Positions 11,073 through 19,178 of a stretch of DNA of 64,000 nt are shown here, piece by piece. This DNA is from Streptomyces sp. CB00455. Its GTDB lineage: Bacteria > Actinomycetota > Actinomycetes > Streptomycetales > Streptomycetaceae. Every line of letters starts with the position of its first letter. Position 1 is the first letter of the stretch. Made by a program: the position numbers and the translations under genes. Location: contig NZ_LIVQ01000002.1 in assembly GCF_001905445.1 (NCBI RefSeq), forward strand, positions 868,001-932,000, given 5' to 3'. The notes under the pieces were generated by a model. It had not been told where the DNA came from, made no database searches, and saw only the letters and a program-made list of their open reading frames with translations.

Positions 11073-12460
11073 AACCCCTGACGCGGGCGGGTGCCCGCCG
11101 GCGCACCGAGGCGCTGCTGCTCGCCTTCGTCGTCGCCATCGCCGTCCTCGGCCACTCGGCCGCCGGCCTCGCCATGAACGGCGAGCTGCCGCCCAACCTC
11201 ACCGGATTCACGATCAGCATGACCCTGCTGGCCCTGGTGGGACACCTGGGGGTGCGCCGCTTCGCCGCCCACGCCGATCCGCTGATCTTCCCCCTCGCCA
11301 TGCTGCTGACCGGGCTGGGGCTCGTCCTGCTGCACCGGCTCGACCAGGGCTACATCGAGCGGTACAACTCGGACGCCAACGCTCCGGAGCAGCTGATGTG
11401 GACGGTGGTCGGGATCGCCGCCTGCATCCTGGCCCTGGCCCTGCTGCGCGACCACCGCCTGCTGCAACGCTTCATCTACATCACCATGGCCGTCGCCCTG
11501 GTGCTGCTGATCGCGCCCGCGTTCTTCGGGGCCGACACCTACGGCGCGAAGCGCTGGATCAAACTCTTCGGTTTCTCGCTGCAGCCCGGCGAGTTCGTGA
11601 AGATCATGATCGCGATCTTCTTCGCCGGCTACCTCGTCGTCCACCGCGACTCGCTGGCGCTGACCGGTCGCAAGTTCCTGGGCGTGCGCCTGCCCCCGAT
11701 GCGCCAGCTCGGTCCCATCGTGACGGTGTGGATCGTCTCGATGCTGGTGCTCGTCTTCGAGCGCGACCTCGGCACGTCGCTGATCTTCTTCGGGGTGTTC
11801 GTGGTGATGCTCTACGTCGCCACCGAGCGCACCAGCTGGATCGTGTGCGGCGTGCTCATGGCGTCGGCGGGCGCCTTCGTCGTGGGCTCGACGGAACCGC
11901 ACGTCAAGGCGCGGGTGGCCGCGTGGCTGGAGCCGCTGTCGTACTACTGGGAGAACCGGCCGCCGGGCGTGACCTCGGACCAGTCGGCGCAGGCCCTGTT
12001 CAGCTTCGGCACCGGCGGCATCTCCGGGACCGGCCTCGGCATGGGCCACCCGGAGCTGATCGCATTCGCGGGCCGCAGCGACTTCATCCTGACGACGGTG
12101 GGCGAGGAACTCGGCCTGGCCGGCGTCATGGCGGTACTGCTCCTGTACGCCCTCCTCGTGCAGCGGGGGCTGCGGATGGCCCTCGGCGCGCGCGACCCCT
12201 TCGGAAAGCTGCTGGCGGTGGGCCTCGCCTCGGCGCTGGCCCTGCAGGTCTTCGTGGTGGCGGGCGGCGTGACGGGCCTGATCCCCCTGACGGGCAAGGC
12301 CCTGCCCTTCCTGGCGAAGGGCGGCTCGTCCCTCCTGGCCAACTGGATCATGATCGCCCTGCTGCTCCGCATCAGCGACAGCGCGGAACGCCAACGCGAG
12401 GCGGACGCCCAGGGCCCCCCGGAAACGACGATCACCCCGGTGGCGGCGGAGGTGGGGTGA
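11060..12460 (+). CDS. FtsW/RodA/SpoVE-family peptidoglycan polymerase
   Basis: A SEDS-family membrane protein of 466 residues, the family of lipid II glycosyltransferases that work with class B penicillin-binding proteins. About ten hydrophobic segments are visible. Signature stretches are GAKRWIKLFGFSLQPGEFVKI, the long extracellular loop with YWENRPPGVTSDQSAQALFSFGTGG, and GGSSLLANWIMIALLLRIS near the end. The start is a GTG without a clear ribosome site, so the amino terminus is uncertain by some residues. No partner PBP, kinase or other division gene is adjacent, so it is a solitary RodA-like paralogue rather than the ftsW of the dcw cluster. It may serve elongation or sporulation wall synthesis. 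Confidence 0.88.
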   Translation: MRGLKPLTRAGARRRTEALLLAFVVAIAVLGHSAAGLAMNGELPPNLTGFTISMTLLALVGHLGVRRFAAHADPLIFPLAMLLTGLGLVLLHRLDQGYIERYNSDANAPEQLMWTVVGIAACILALALLRDHRLLQRFIYITMAVALVLLIAPAFFGADTYGAKRWIKLFGFSLQPGEFVKIMIAIFFAGYLVVHRDSLALTGRKFLGVRLPPMRQLGPIVTVWIVSMLVLVFERDLGTSLIFFGVFVVMLYVATERTSWIVCGVLMASAGAFVVGSTEPHVKARVAAWLEPLSYYWENRPPGVTSDQSAQALFSFGTGGISGTGLGMGHPELIAFAGRSDFILTTVGEELGLAGVMAVLLLYALLVQRGLRMALGARDPFGKLLAVGLASALALQVFVVAGGVTGLIPLTGKALPFLAKGGSSLLANWIMIALLLRISDSAERQREADAQGPPETTITPVAAEVG

Positions 12461-12475
12461 GGGGCGGGGGGCGGC

Positions 12476-12837
12476 GTCTACGCCGGGCGGGGTCACGGAG
12501 GGGCGGGCGGGGGCTTCGGGGGGCGGGGTCCGCGCCGCTCGGCATCAGGGAAGGGTTGGGGGTTTCCCGTCAGTCTCATCGTCTCTCCGTGTCGGGCCGG
12601 GCCCTCAAGGGCGCTCCTTCGTCGCGTCGCTTCGCGATGGCCTTCGGCCACCCTTGACCGCCCGTCCCGCCCCGGACATACGAAGACTGCCGGGAACCCC
12701 CCAAAGGAACGGGCCGGCTGTAAGACATAGACACCGGGAGATCAGAGAGCCGACTGCCCGCTTCGGCGGGCATGTTCCCGCCCGGGTCCCATAGGCAGGC
12801 ACGGTCCGGGTCGGGGGGCGCATCAGATCGCTACACA
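12476..12837 (+). repeat. Left arm of imperfect inverted repeat (about 360 bp)
   Basis: It runs from GTCTACGCC to CAGATCGCTACAC and matches the reverse complement of 13276-13635. Positions 12564-12717 are identical to the partner for 154 bp. Outside that core the arms differ by scattered substitutions and small insertions. Confidence 0.93.
12605..12657. ncRNA. 53-nt branched-hairpin core (left copy), possible structured RNA or DNA element
   Basis: An outer 7-bp stem, TCAAGGG with CCCTTGA, encloses in order a weak CGC/GCG hairpin, a TCGC-TTC-GCGA hairpin and a TGGCC-TTC-GGCCA hairpin. The last two are perfect, giving a cloverleaf-like fold. It is not a tRNA: there is no T-loop or CCA region. 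Whether it is transcribed is unknown. Confidence 0.4.
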
Positions 12838-13168
12838 CTTGCTCTCAGCTCAGCGACTGCCACTCGCTCGGGGCTGGGGCAGGTCGCTCCACACGTATCC
12901 GGGACGGCGACTGCGGGCAGTTTGTCCGCATTTGACGCCCGGGTGGGAGCGGGAAAACCACCTGACGGACTGTGGCGTTGGAAAGTTCGGCGTCAGACTC
13001 CGGCAGGGCTCGCTGAGCCGCCCGAAGGGCGCTCAAGCGCCCTCGCTGCCCCACTCCCGGCCCTCTCCCCGGGCCTCTCGGCCCATTCCTTTGCTTTTCC
13101 TGCCCCCAACTCCCCGCTGTGGCGGGCAAAGAGGGACAGGTGACGGCCGTGGACGGCTTGTGACGCTT

Positions 13169-13298
13169 ATGCCCGGCCACAAACAGGTGGCAGCCGCCAA
13201 ACGAGAGACGTCTGTAGCGATCTGTCGCGGCTCATGCCCAGCCAAAAGCAACTGGCAGCCGCTATGCAGGAGAACTGTGTAGCGATCTGATGCGCCCC
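13169..13298. repeat. Two tandem 65-bp imperfect repeats
   Basis: Units 13169-13233 and 13234-13298 share ATGCCC, GGCAGCCGC and GTAGCGATCTG at the same offsets. The second unit reaches into the right arm of the inverted repeat. The 65-bp period is not a multiple of three, which argues against a coding repeat. Confidence 0.75.
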
Positions 13299-13635
13299 CC
13301 GACCCGGGGCGTGCCTGCCTATGGACCCCGGGCGGAAACATGGCCGCCGAAGCGGACAGTGGCCTCCCTGATCCCCCCGAACGTCTCTCTGTCCCCCGGC
13401 CCGTTCCTTTGGGGGGTTCCCGGCAGTCTTCGTATGTCCGGGGCGGGACGGGCGGTCAAGGGTGGCCGAAGGCCATCGCGAAGCGACGCGACGAAGGAGC
13501 GCCCTTGAGGGCCCGGCCCGACACGGAGAGACGATGAGACTGACGGGAACCCCCAACCCATCCCTGACACCGACCAGCGCGGACCCCGACCCCGAAGCCC
13601 CCGCCCGCCCCTCCGTGACCCCGCCCGGCGTAGAC
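13276..13635 (-). repeat. Right arm of imperfect inverted repeat (about 360 bp)
   Basis: This is the inverted partner of 12476-12837. The perfectly conserved part is 13396-13549 (154 bp). It ends 76 bp from the stop codon of the deacetylase gene. Confidence 0.93.
13456..13508. ncRNA. 53-nt branched-hairpin core (right copy)
   Basis: This is an exact reverse complement of 12605-12657, with the same outer TCAAGGG/CCCTTGA stem and inner hairpins. The mirrored position inside the inverted repeat suggests conservation of the structure or recent sequence homogenisation. Confidence 0.4.
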
Positions 13636-13711
13636 CCCGCCCCGAAGCCACCCCAAGCCTCACGTGATGCCGCCCCACCACACCCCCGCCCCCCGAAGCC
13701 CCCGCCCCCCC

Positions 13712-14590
13712 CTACAAGTAATCCTCCAGCCGCCCTATCCGGTACCCCTGCTCCTGTATGCGCTGCAGCATCCGCGTCGTCATCTGGATCTCCGTCGAGC
13801 CCTTGAGCTCCGACGGGCCGCGGAAGTGGGCCAGGATGATGTCGCCCGGTTTGAGGGCGGAGCCCTCGGCGTACTGGAAGTTGTTGATCTGCATCGAGAC
13901 CCGCCACAGGACCAGGGACGAGATGCCGCACTCCGAGGCGGCCCGGAGGGTGTCGTCGTTGTAGTTCCCGAAGGGCGGGCGGAAGAGCGGTGGGCGCTTG
14001 CCGAAGCGCTTCTCCAGGCGCTCCTGCTGGCCGCATATCTCGTGCTTCTGCGCCGCGTAGGACAGGGTCCGCAGGTTCGGGTGCGTCAGCGTGTGGTTGT
14101 TGACCGTGCTCGCGGAGCCGTTGTCGCGGAGCTTCTCGAAGTGCCCGTAGTCCGAGGACGCGACGTTGTCCGTCAGGAACATGCTGATCGGCAGCTTCAG
14201 ATCAGCGGCCATCTTCAGGAACTCGGGGTCCTTCTCCGCGCCGTCGTCGAAGGTCAGGAAGACGGTCTTCTCCCCGGCCGGGACGGGTATTCGGTCGACG
14301 ACCGGCACCTTGCCCGGGGCGGGCTTGGGTATCCCGGGCTTCTGGGCGGGCTTCGGCGCGTACTGGACGGGGGCCGTCAGGCCCCACTTGCGGTACGCCT
14401 CGTCCGAAGCCCCACCCGTCGGCGAGGGCGCGGCCGGGGAGGCGGGTGCGCCGCTCGCGCCCGGCGCCTCCCGTGTCGGCTTGGGTCCCAGCCGCTCGGT
14501 GGGGTCCGCGCTGTCCCCGCACCCCGTCAGGGACAGCGCGAGCGCGCCGGCCGCCAGCGTTCCGGCTACCAACCGGCGCGCGTGCTTCAC
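13712..14590 (-). CDS. Lipoprotein polysaccharide deacetylase (NodB family), copy 2
   Basis: A 292-residue exported NodB-fold deacetylase that would remove acetyl groups from peptidoglycan or another amino-sugar polymer at the cell surface. A signal peptide with the lipobox LTGC ends at about residue 24, followed by a Pro/Ala/Ser-rich linker to about residue 100. The catalytic domain has the TFDDGAEKDPEF motif, the metal-binding His pair in NNHTLTHP, RPPFGNYN, and the closing LKPGDIILAHF strand. The GTG start overlaps the stop of the preceding paralogue (GTGA), so translation is coupled. It ends next to the right arm of the inverted repeat. Confidence 0.92.
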   Translation of the reverse strand: MKHARRLVAGTLAAGALALSLTGCGDSADPTERLGPKPTREAPGASGAPASPAAPSPTGGASDEAYRKWGLTAPVQYAPKPAQKPGIPKPAPGKVPVVDRIPVPAGEKTVFLTFDDGAEKDPEFLKMAADLKLPISMFLTDNVASSDYGHFEKLRDNGSASTVNNHTLTHPNLRTLSYAAQKHEICGQQERLEKRFGKRPPLFRPPFGNYNDDTLRAASECGISSLVLWRVSMQINNFQYAEGSALKPGDIILAHFRGPSELKGSTEIQMTTRMLQRIQEQGYRIGRLEDYL

Positions 14591-15537
14591 AGATAGTCCT
14601 CCAGGCGAGCCACGGCGTATCCCTTGTCCGTGACGGTCTTCATGACCTGACGGATCATGTCAGGCATCGTGCCCTTCCAGTCCTCCTTGCCCCGGAAATG
14701 CGTGAGGATGATGTCACCGGGGTGCAGGTCGCGGTCCCACTCGCGGTAGTCCATGCGGTTGGTGAAGGCCTCCGCGTTCCACAGCGGAACCGCCTTGATC
14801 CCGCAGGACTTCGCCGCGCGCAGCGTGTCCTGGTTGTAGTTCCCGTAGGGCGGCCGGAAGAGGGTCGGGCGCTTGCCGAACTCCTTTTGGATCGTGTCCT
14901 GCTGGCCGCAGATCTCCTCGCGCTGCTTGTCGTACGAGAGGGCCGGCATGTAGCGGTGGTTGAGCGTGTGGTTGTTCAGGGTGACGCCCGCGGCCTGCAT
15001 CTCCTTGAAGTACGGGTAGTTGTCCCGCACGAGGTAGTCGCTGAGGAAGGCCGTGTAGGGGATCTTCAGCTCCTTCATCATCTTCAGGAACTCGGGGTCC
15101 TTCTCCGCGCCGTCGTCGATCGTCAGGAAGACGACCTTGTCCTCCGTGGGGACGGTGGTGAAGACCGGCGGGTACTCCTCCTGGTCCTCCACCTCGAAAC
15201 CCTCGCGCGTGGTGATCTCCGGCTTCGACTTGGGCGCCGGGGGAGCTTGGAGGGGCGGCTTGAGCAGGCGCCACTTCTTCGCCGCGACGATGCGCGCCTG
15301 CTGGGCCGCCCTGGCCTTCTCGGCAGCGCTGAGCGCACCGGCCGCGCCGGCCTCCGCACCCGTGGCCGCCTTCGCCTTCGCGGCCTTGTCCGGCGCCTCG
15401 GACTGGCCGGAGCCGCAGGCCGTGCCGAGGGCGGCTACCAGCAGGGCGGCCACGGCCGCCCCGAACCGGCCGCGCGGACCAGCCGCGTACCGGTGACCCT
15501 GTTGCGTCTTATTTCCTTTTTGTCCGACTAGCTGCAT
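14587..15537 (-). CDS. Lipoprotein polysaccharide deacetylase (NodB family), copy 1
   Basis: A 316-residue paralogue of the next gene. A basic amino terminus leads into a signal peptide with a Cys in LGTACGS, then an Ala/Lys-rich helical linker of about 80 residues. The NodB domain shows FLTIDDGAEKDPEF, NNHTLNHR, RPPYGNYN and LHPGDIILTHF, so the Asp and two His of the metal site are present. The ATG at 15535-15537 was chosen because the signal peptide follows at normal distance and an AGGA lies upstream; a long frame reaching 16527 runs antisense through the methyltransferase and is rejected. The pair probably arose by tandem duplication. Confidence 0.9.
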   Translation of the reverse strand: MQLVGQKGNKTQQGHRYAAGPRGRFGAAVAALLVAALGTACGSGQSEAPDKAAKAKAATGAEAGAAGALSAAEKARAAQQARIVAAKKWRLLKPPLQAPPAPKSKPEITTREGFEVEDQEEYPPVFTTVPTEDKVVFLTIDDGAEKDPEFLKMMKELKIPYTAFLSDYLVRDNYPYFKEMQAAGVTLNNHTLNHRYMPALSYDKQREEICGQQDTIQKEFGKRPTLFRPPYGNYNQDTLRAAKSCGIKAVPLWNAEAFTNRMDYREWDRDLHPGDIILTHFRGKEDWKGTMPDMIRQVMKTVTDKGYAVARLEDYL

Positions 15538-15663
15538 AGCAGCGCATCCTGGCATCCGACACGCGACGCCCCCGGAAGACACCGCGGGCACGGCCCCACC
15601 TTCCTTCGACTGGCCCACACCCGGGGGCGGCCGCCCGCCGGCACCCGCACGGGGTCCGTCGCC

Positions 15664-15675
15664 GACAATGGAGCC
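15664..15675 (+). promoter_or_regulatory. -10 hexamer and 6-nt gap of a probable leaderless promoter
   Basis: GACAAT at 15664-15669 lies 6 nt before the GTG at 15676. The same hexamer and gap precede coaA at 29542-29553. Confidence 0.45.
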
Positions 15676-16902
15676 GTGACCCCCGAAGACTTCGCCGCCC
15701 TCCTCACCCCCGGGGGGCGCACCCTCCTCGACTCGCTCCGCGACTACGACCCCGCCCAGGAACTGGCCGTCGCCACCCGGCTCCGCCGCGAGCACCCCGC
15801 CGGACTGGTCTCCGCGGCGCTCGGGCAGGCCCGGCTGCGGCAGCGCGCGGTGGCGAAGTTCGGCGCCGAGGACGCCTTCCGGATGTACTTCACGCCCGGC
15901 GGCGGCGAGATGGCCACCCGGGCCTCCGTGGCCTCCTACCGCGCCCGGCGGCTCGCGGACCTCGGCGTGCGCAGCCTGGCGGACCTGTGCTGCGGCATCG
16001 GCGGGGACGCCCTGGCCCTGGCCCGCCTCGGCATCCGGGTACTCGCGGTCGACCGCGACCCGCTGACGGTCGCCGTCGCGCGGGCCAACGCGCGGGCGCT
16101 GGGCCTGGCGGACCTGATCGAGGTCCGGGAGGCGGACGTGACGGACGTGGACGTGTCCTCCTACGACGCCGTGTTCATCGATCCGGCCCGGCGCGGTGGA
16201 CGCGGCCGGATCTTCGACCCGGAGTCCTACTCGCCGCCGCTGTCGTGGGCCGTGCAGACGGCCCGCACGGCGAAGTACGCGGCTATCAAGATCGCCCCCG
16301 GGATCCCGCACGAGGCGGTCCCCGCGGAGGCGGAGGCGGAGTGGATCTCCGATCAGGGGGACGTCAAGGAGGCCGTGCTCTGGTTCGGGACCGCTCCGGG
16401 GACCGTGCGCGCCACCCTGCTGCCCGGGCCGCGCGCCCTGCACACCGCCGATCCGCTGCCCGACCCGGAGGCCGGACCGGTCGGTCGCTGGCTGTACGAA
16501 CCCGACGGCGCGGTGATCCGCGCGCACCTGGTCGCCGAGGTCGCCGAGCAGCTGGACGGCCGGCTCATCGACCCGACCATCGCCTACGTCACCGCCGACG
16601 AGCTGCGGGCCACGCCGTACGCGACGGCGTACGAGATCACCGACGTGCTGCCGTTCGGGCTGAAGAAGCTGAAGGCGCTGCTGCGCGAGCGCGGGGTGGG
16701 GATCCTGACCGTGAAGAAGCGGGGCTCGGCCGTCGAGCCGGAGGAGCTGCGGCGCAAGGTCAGGCCGCAGGGCCCGAACGCGGCGACGGTCTTCCTGACC
16801 CGGGTCGCGGGCGCCCCGTCCATGCTGATCGGCGCCCCCGCCACGCCGCCCACCCAGGCCACCACGCCCGCCGCGCCGTCCGCGGCGGATCCCGCACGGT
16901 AG
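15676..16902 (+). CDS. Class I SAM-dependent methyltransferase with THUMP-like domain
   Basis: A 408-residue protein. After a helical amino-terminal part comes a Rossmann methyltransferase domain with motif I LADLCCGIGGDALALA, an acidic end of the second strand in VLAVDRDP, and motif IV VFIDPARR. The DPA(R) tetrad resembles RNA and nucleobase methyltransferases. The carboxyl third, with PFGLKKLKALLRERGVGILTVKKRG, matches the THUMP-like domain usually fused to this family. An RNA substrate is likely by analogy but unproven. The last 25 residues are an Ala/Pro/Thr tail. The GTG start has no ribosome site but has a well-placed -10-like hexamer. Confidence 0.87.
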   Translation: MTPEDFAALLTPGGRTLLDSLRDYDPAQELAVATRLRREHPAGLVSAALGQARLRQRAVAKFGAEDAFRMYFTPGGGEMATRASVASYRARRLADLGVRSLADLCCGIGGDALALARLGIRVLAVDRDPLTVAVARANARALGLADLIEVREADVTDVDVSSYDAVFIDPARRGGRGRIFDPESYSPPLSWAVQTARTAKYAAIKIAPGIPHEAVPAEAEAEWISDQGDVKEAVLWFGTAPGTVRATLLPGPRALHTADPLPDPEAGPVGRWLYEPDGAVIRAHLVAEVAEQLDGRLIDPTIAYVTADELRATPYATAYEITDVLPFGLKKLKALLRERGVGILTVKKRGSAVEPEELRRKVRPQGPNAATVFLTRVAGAPSMLIGAPATPPTQATTPAAPSAADPAR

Positions 16903-16959
16903 CGCCCGCCCGCCGCGGGGTGCCTCGGGGCCCCGAGCGGGCCGGCCCGGGCCCCGCGC

Positions 16960-17583
16960 CTACGCGCCGAAGGTGCGGATCGCCCAGCGGTAGTGGGCGC
17001 CCGCTTTCCCCAAGCCCAGGAGGGCCGTGATCCACAGGATCATCCCGAGGCCCATGTAGTAGGCGACCTCGGCGGTCGTGTCCTCGCCCGGCCGGGCCGA
17101 CAGCGCGACCCCGAAGGTCAGCCACAGCCCCGCAGCACCCAGCCCGAAGGAGGCCAGCAGCCAGGCCAGACCCAGGCCCGGCGCGCGCAGCAGGGAGTCC
17201 GCGGCAGGATCGCGGCCCGCCTGCGCCCATGCGGAGAGCAGCCCGCGCACCTGGCGGTCCCGCCGTGCGCCCCACGCGAACCAGAAGCCGCCCGGGACCA
17301 GCACCCCGACGCCCAGCACCACGAAGACCAGGCCGAGAACGCCGGAGACCGGGTCGCCCTCCTCGAAGGCCACCAGTCCCATGCCGACGAAGGACCAGCC
17401 GAGCGCGAAGACCCCCGAGACGGCCCAGAGCAGCAGCAGTCGCCCGATGCCGAGGCTGCGCCGGCCGAGTTCCCGCAGGATGCGCGCGCGGTCGGCCCGT
17501 ACGACGGCCTCGTCCAGCCAGGCCCGCAGGTGCGCGGGAGGCGGCGGGGGCGGCAGGTCACGGCGAGGCATGCACATGACCAT
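16960..17583 (-). CDS. Integral membrane protein of unknown function
   Basis: A predicted membrane protein of about 207 residues. The amino terminus has a PPPPPP run and a charged helix, followed by four hydrophobic segments: LLLLWAVSGVFALGWSFVGM, VLGLVFVVLGVGVLV, LAWLLASFGLGAAGLW and YMGLGMILWITALLG. An Arg-rich cytoplasmic loop with GARRDRQVRG lies in the middle. No known family was recognised. Several ATG codons are clustered (17583, 17577, 17571) and none has a ribosome site, so the start is uncertain by a few residues. It converges on the methyltransferase gene with a 57-bp gap containing GC-rich palindromes. Confidence 0.7.
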   Translation of the reverse strand: MVMCMPRRDLPPPPPPAHLRAWLDEAVVRADRARILRELGRRSLGIGRLLLLWAVSGVFALGWSFVGMGLVAFEEGDPVSGVLGLVFVVLGVGVLVPGGFWFAWGARRDRQVRGLLSAWAQAGRDPAADSLLRAPGLGLAWLLASFGLGAAGLWLTFGVALSARPGEDTTAEVAYYMGLGMILWITALLGLGKAGAHYRWAIRTFGA

Positions 17584-17760
17584 AGCGGCACTGCCGGTCG
17601 CTTCCCCGGCCGCTTCCCCGGCCTCTCGCCGGCCCCTCCCCCGCACTCTCGACGGCCGCTTCCCCGGCCTCCTGGCCGGCCGCTTTCCCCGTGGTCCCTC
17701 CGGCCGGCGCCGGACAGCTCACGGCCGGGGAACTGCCCGTCCCGGGCCGCTCGGGGCCGG

Positions 17761-18033
17761 TCAGCCCTCGCTGACCTCCACCGACTCGAACCGCCAGCGG
17801 TGCACCGCCCGCGTGATCAAATCGGCTTCGGGCTCAGGCAGTTCGGGGAGTTCGGCGGACAGCCCCTCGGCCGCCTCCCACCAGGTGACCACGAGCACCC
17901 GGTCCTGCGGGGCACGGAACACCTCGCGCCGCACCGGCTCCCGGGCGAGGACCCGGGAACGCGCCCACTCCAGCAGTTCGTTGCCCCGGCCGTCGGCGGC
18001 CCGGGCCTCCCACATCAGCGCGACGGTGCTCAT
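17761..18033 (-). CDS. Small protein resembling antibiotic-biosynthesis-monooxygenase fold
   Basis: A 90-residue soluble protein, [20 protein letters not shown] onward, with alternating strands and helices and a TWWEAAEG segment that suggest a dimeric alpha/beta barrel of the ABM or DUF type. The identification is weak. Its ATG overlaps the tsaD stop in an ATGA arrangement, so it is the last gene of the tsaB-rimI-tsaD operon and is translationally coupled to it. A function in tRNA modification is not implied by this alone. Confidence 0.65.
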   Translation of the reverse strand: MSTVALMWEARAADGRGNELLEWARSRVLAREPVRREVFRAPQDRVLVVTWWEAAEGLSAELPELPEPEADLITRAVHRWRFESVEVSEG

Positions 18034-19178
18034 GAGTAGAGGTTGTCCTTGCTCAGTTCGTGCACGTGGTCGTGATCGTGCCCGTGCGCGTGGCCCTCGC
18101 TGCCGTGGCCCCCGCCGCCGTGACCGTGCCCGGCGTTTCCCGGCACGTGCGGGTCCGTCACCGGCAGCGAGGAGTCCGCCGACAGGTCCCAGTCCGAGGC
18201 CGGCCGGTTCCGCTTGACCATCTCGGCGCCCAGCGCCGCCACCATCGCGCCGTTGTCGGTGCACAGCTTCGGCCGCGGCACCCGCAGGACGATCCCGGCG
18301 TCGTCGCACCGCTCCTGCGCCAGCGAGCGCAGCCGCGAGTTGGCGGCCACGCCACCGCCGATCATGAGGTGGTCGACGCCCTCGTCCTTGCACGCCCGGA
18401 TCGCCTTGCGGGTCAGCACGTCGACGACGGCCTCCTGGAAGGACGCCGCCACATCGCGCACCGGCACCTCCTCGCCCGCGTTCCGCTTCGCCTCGATCCA
18501 GCGGGCGACGGCCGTCTTCAACCCGGAGAAGGAGAAGTCGTAGGCCGCGTCGCGCGGTCCGGTCAGCCCGCGCGGGAAGTTGATCGCCCTGGGGTCTCCC
18601 TCGCGGGCGAGCCGGTCGATGACCGGGCCGCCGGGGAAGCCCAGCTGGAGCACGCGCGCGATCTTGTCGAACGCCTCGCCCGCCGCGTCGTCGATGGTCG
18701 CGCCGAGCGGCCGTACGTCGGAGGTGATGTCGGGGGCCAGCAGCAGCGAGGAGTGGCCGCCGGACACCAGCAGCGCCATGGTCGGCTCCGGCAGCGGTCC
18801 GTGCTCCAGCTGGTCCACGCAGATGTGCGAGGCCAGGTGGTTCACCCCGTACAGCGGCTTGCCCAGCGCGTAGGCGTACGCCTTGGCGGCCGAGACGCCC
18901 ACCAGCAGCGCCCCCGCCAGGCCGGGGCCGGCCGTGACCGCGATGCCGTCGAGGTCGCGGGCGCTGACCCCGGCCTCCTTCAGGGCGCGCTCGATGGTGG
19001 GGACCATCGCCTCCAGGTGGGCGCGCGAGGCCACCTCGGGCACGACGCCCCCGTAGCGCGCGTGCTCGTCGACGCTCGACGCGATCGCGTCCGCGAGCAG
19101 GGTGGTGCCGCGGACGACGCCGACGCCGGTCTCGTCGCAGGAGGTCTCGATGCCGAGGACGAGAGGTTCGTCAGCCAT
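18030..19178 (-). CDS. tsaD: tRNA N6-adenosine threonylcarbamoyltransferase TsaD with His-rich tail
   Basis: With TsaB and TsaE it transfers the threonylcarbamoyl group to A37 of ANN-decoding tRNAs (t6A). The 382-residue product has the ASKHA-fold nucleotide site starting [15 protein letters not shown], the metal-binding HxxxH in [12 protein letters not shown], a GGHSSLLL segment, and the second Asp/Asn-rich site near [10 protein letters not shown]. It carries about 30 extra residues at the end, with a run of Gly and at least ten His (HGHGG ... [13 protein letters not shown]). The ATG at 19176-19178 gives [13 protein letters not shown]; a GTG three codons earlier is possible. It overlaps rimI by 8 nt. 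Confidence 0.95.
   Translation of the reverse strand: MADEPLVLGIETSCDETGVGVVRGTTLLADAIASSVDEHARYGGVVPEVASRAHLEAMVPTIERALKEAGVSARDLDGIAVTAGPGLAGALLVGVSAAKAYAYALGKPLYGVNHLASHICVDQLEHGPLPEPTMALLVSGGHSSLLLAPDITSDVRPLGATIDDAAGEAFDKIARVLQLGFPGGPVIDRLAREGDPRAINFPRGLTGPRDAAYDFSFSGLKTAVARWIEAKRNAGEEVPVRDVAASFQEAVVDVLTRKAIRACKDEGVDHLMIGGGVAANSRLRSLAQERCDDAGIVLRVPRPKLCTDNGAMVAALGAEMVKRNRPASDWDLSADSSLPVTDPHVPGNAGHGHGGGGHGSEGHAHGHDHDHVHELSKDNLYS

Larger units (their letters stand above)
12461..13711. other. 1.25-kb non-coding interval with a large inverted-repeat element
   Basis: No convincing gene is present: the short frames in it mirror one another between the two repeat arms and lack ribosome sites. 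The interval consists of a left arm (12476-12837), a centre of 438 bp (12838-13275), and an inverted right arm (13276-13635), then 76 bp of C-rich DNA before the deacetylase stop codon. The centre contains further copies of a short motif seen at the inner ends of the arms. The element is less GC-biased in its centre than the flanking genes. Confidence 0.85.

Noticed and set aside
12605..12657. tRNA gene in the cloverleaf-like repeat core
   Set aside because: Only 53 nt long, with no T-loop sequence, anticodon arm geometry or CCA end.
12605..13508. Paired small proteins encoded in the two repeat arms (for example frames at 12605-12838 and 13290-13508)
   Set aside because: The translated similarity follows from the identical 154-bp DNA core. 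Several frames are open at once and none has a ribosome site, so DNA-level or RNA-level conservation explains it better.
13712..16527. A 646-codon fusion of a deacetylase with an upstream antisense stretch (14587-16527)
   Set aside because: The upstream part is antisense to the methyltransferase; the signal peptide fixes the true start near 15537.
16924..16937. Palindrome CTCGGGGCCCCGAG as a terminator between convergent genes
   Set aside because: It has no loop and sits in general GC-rich sequence, so the evidence is too weak to annotate.
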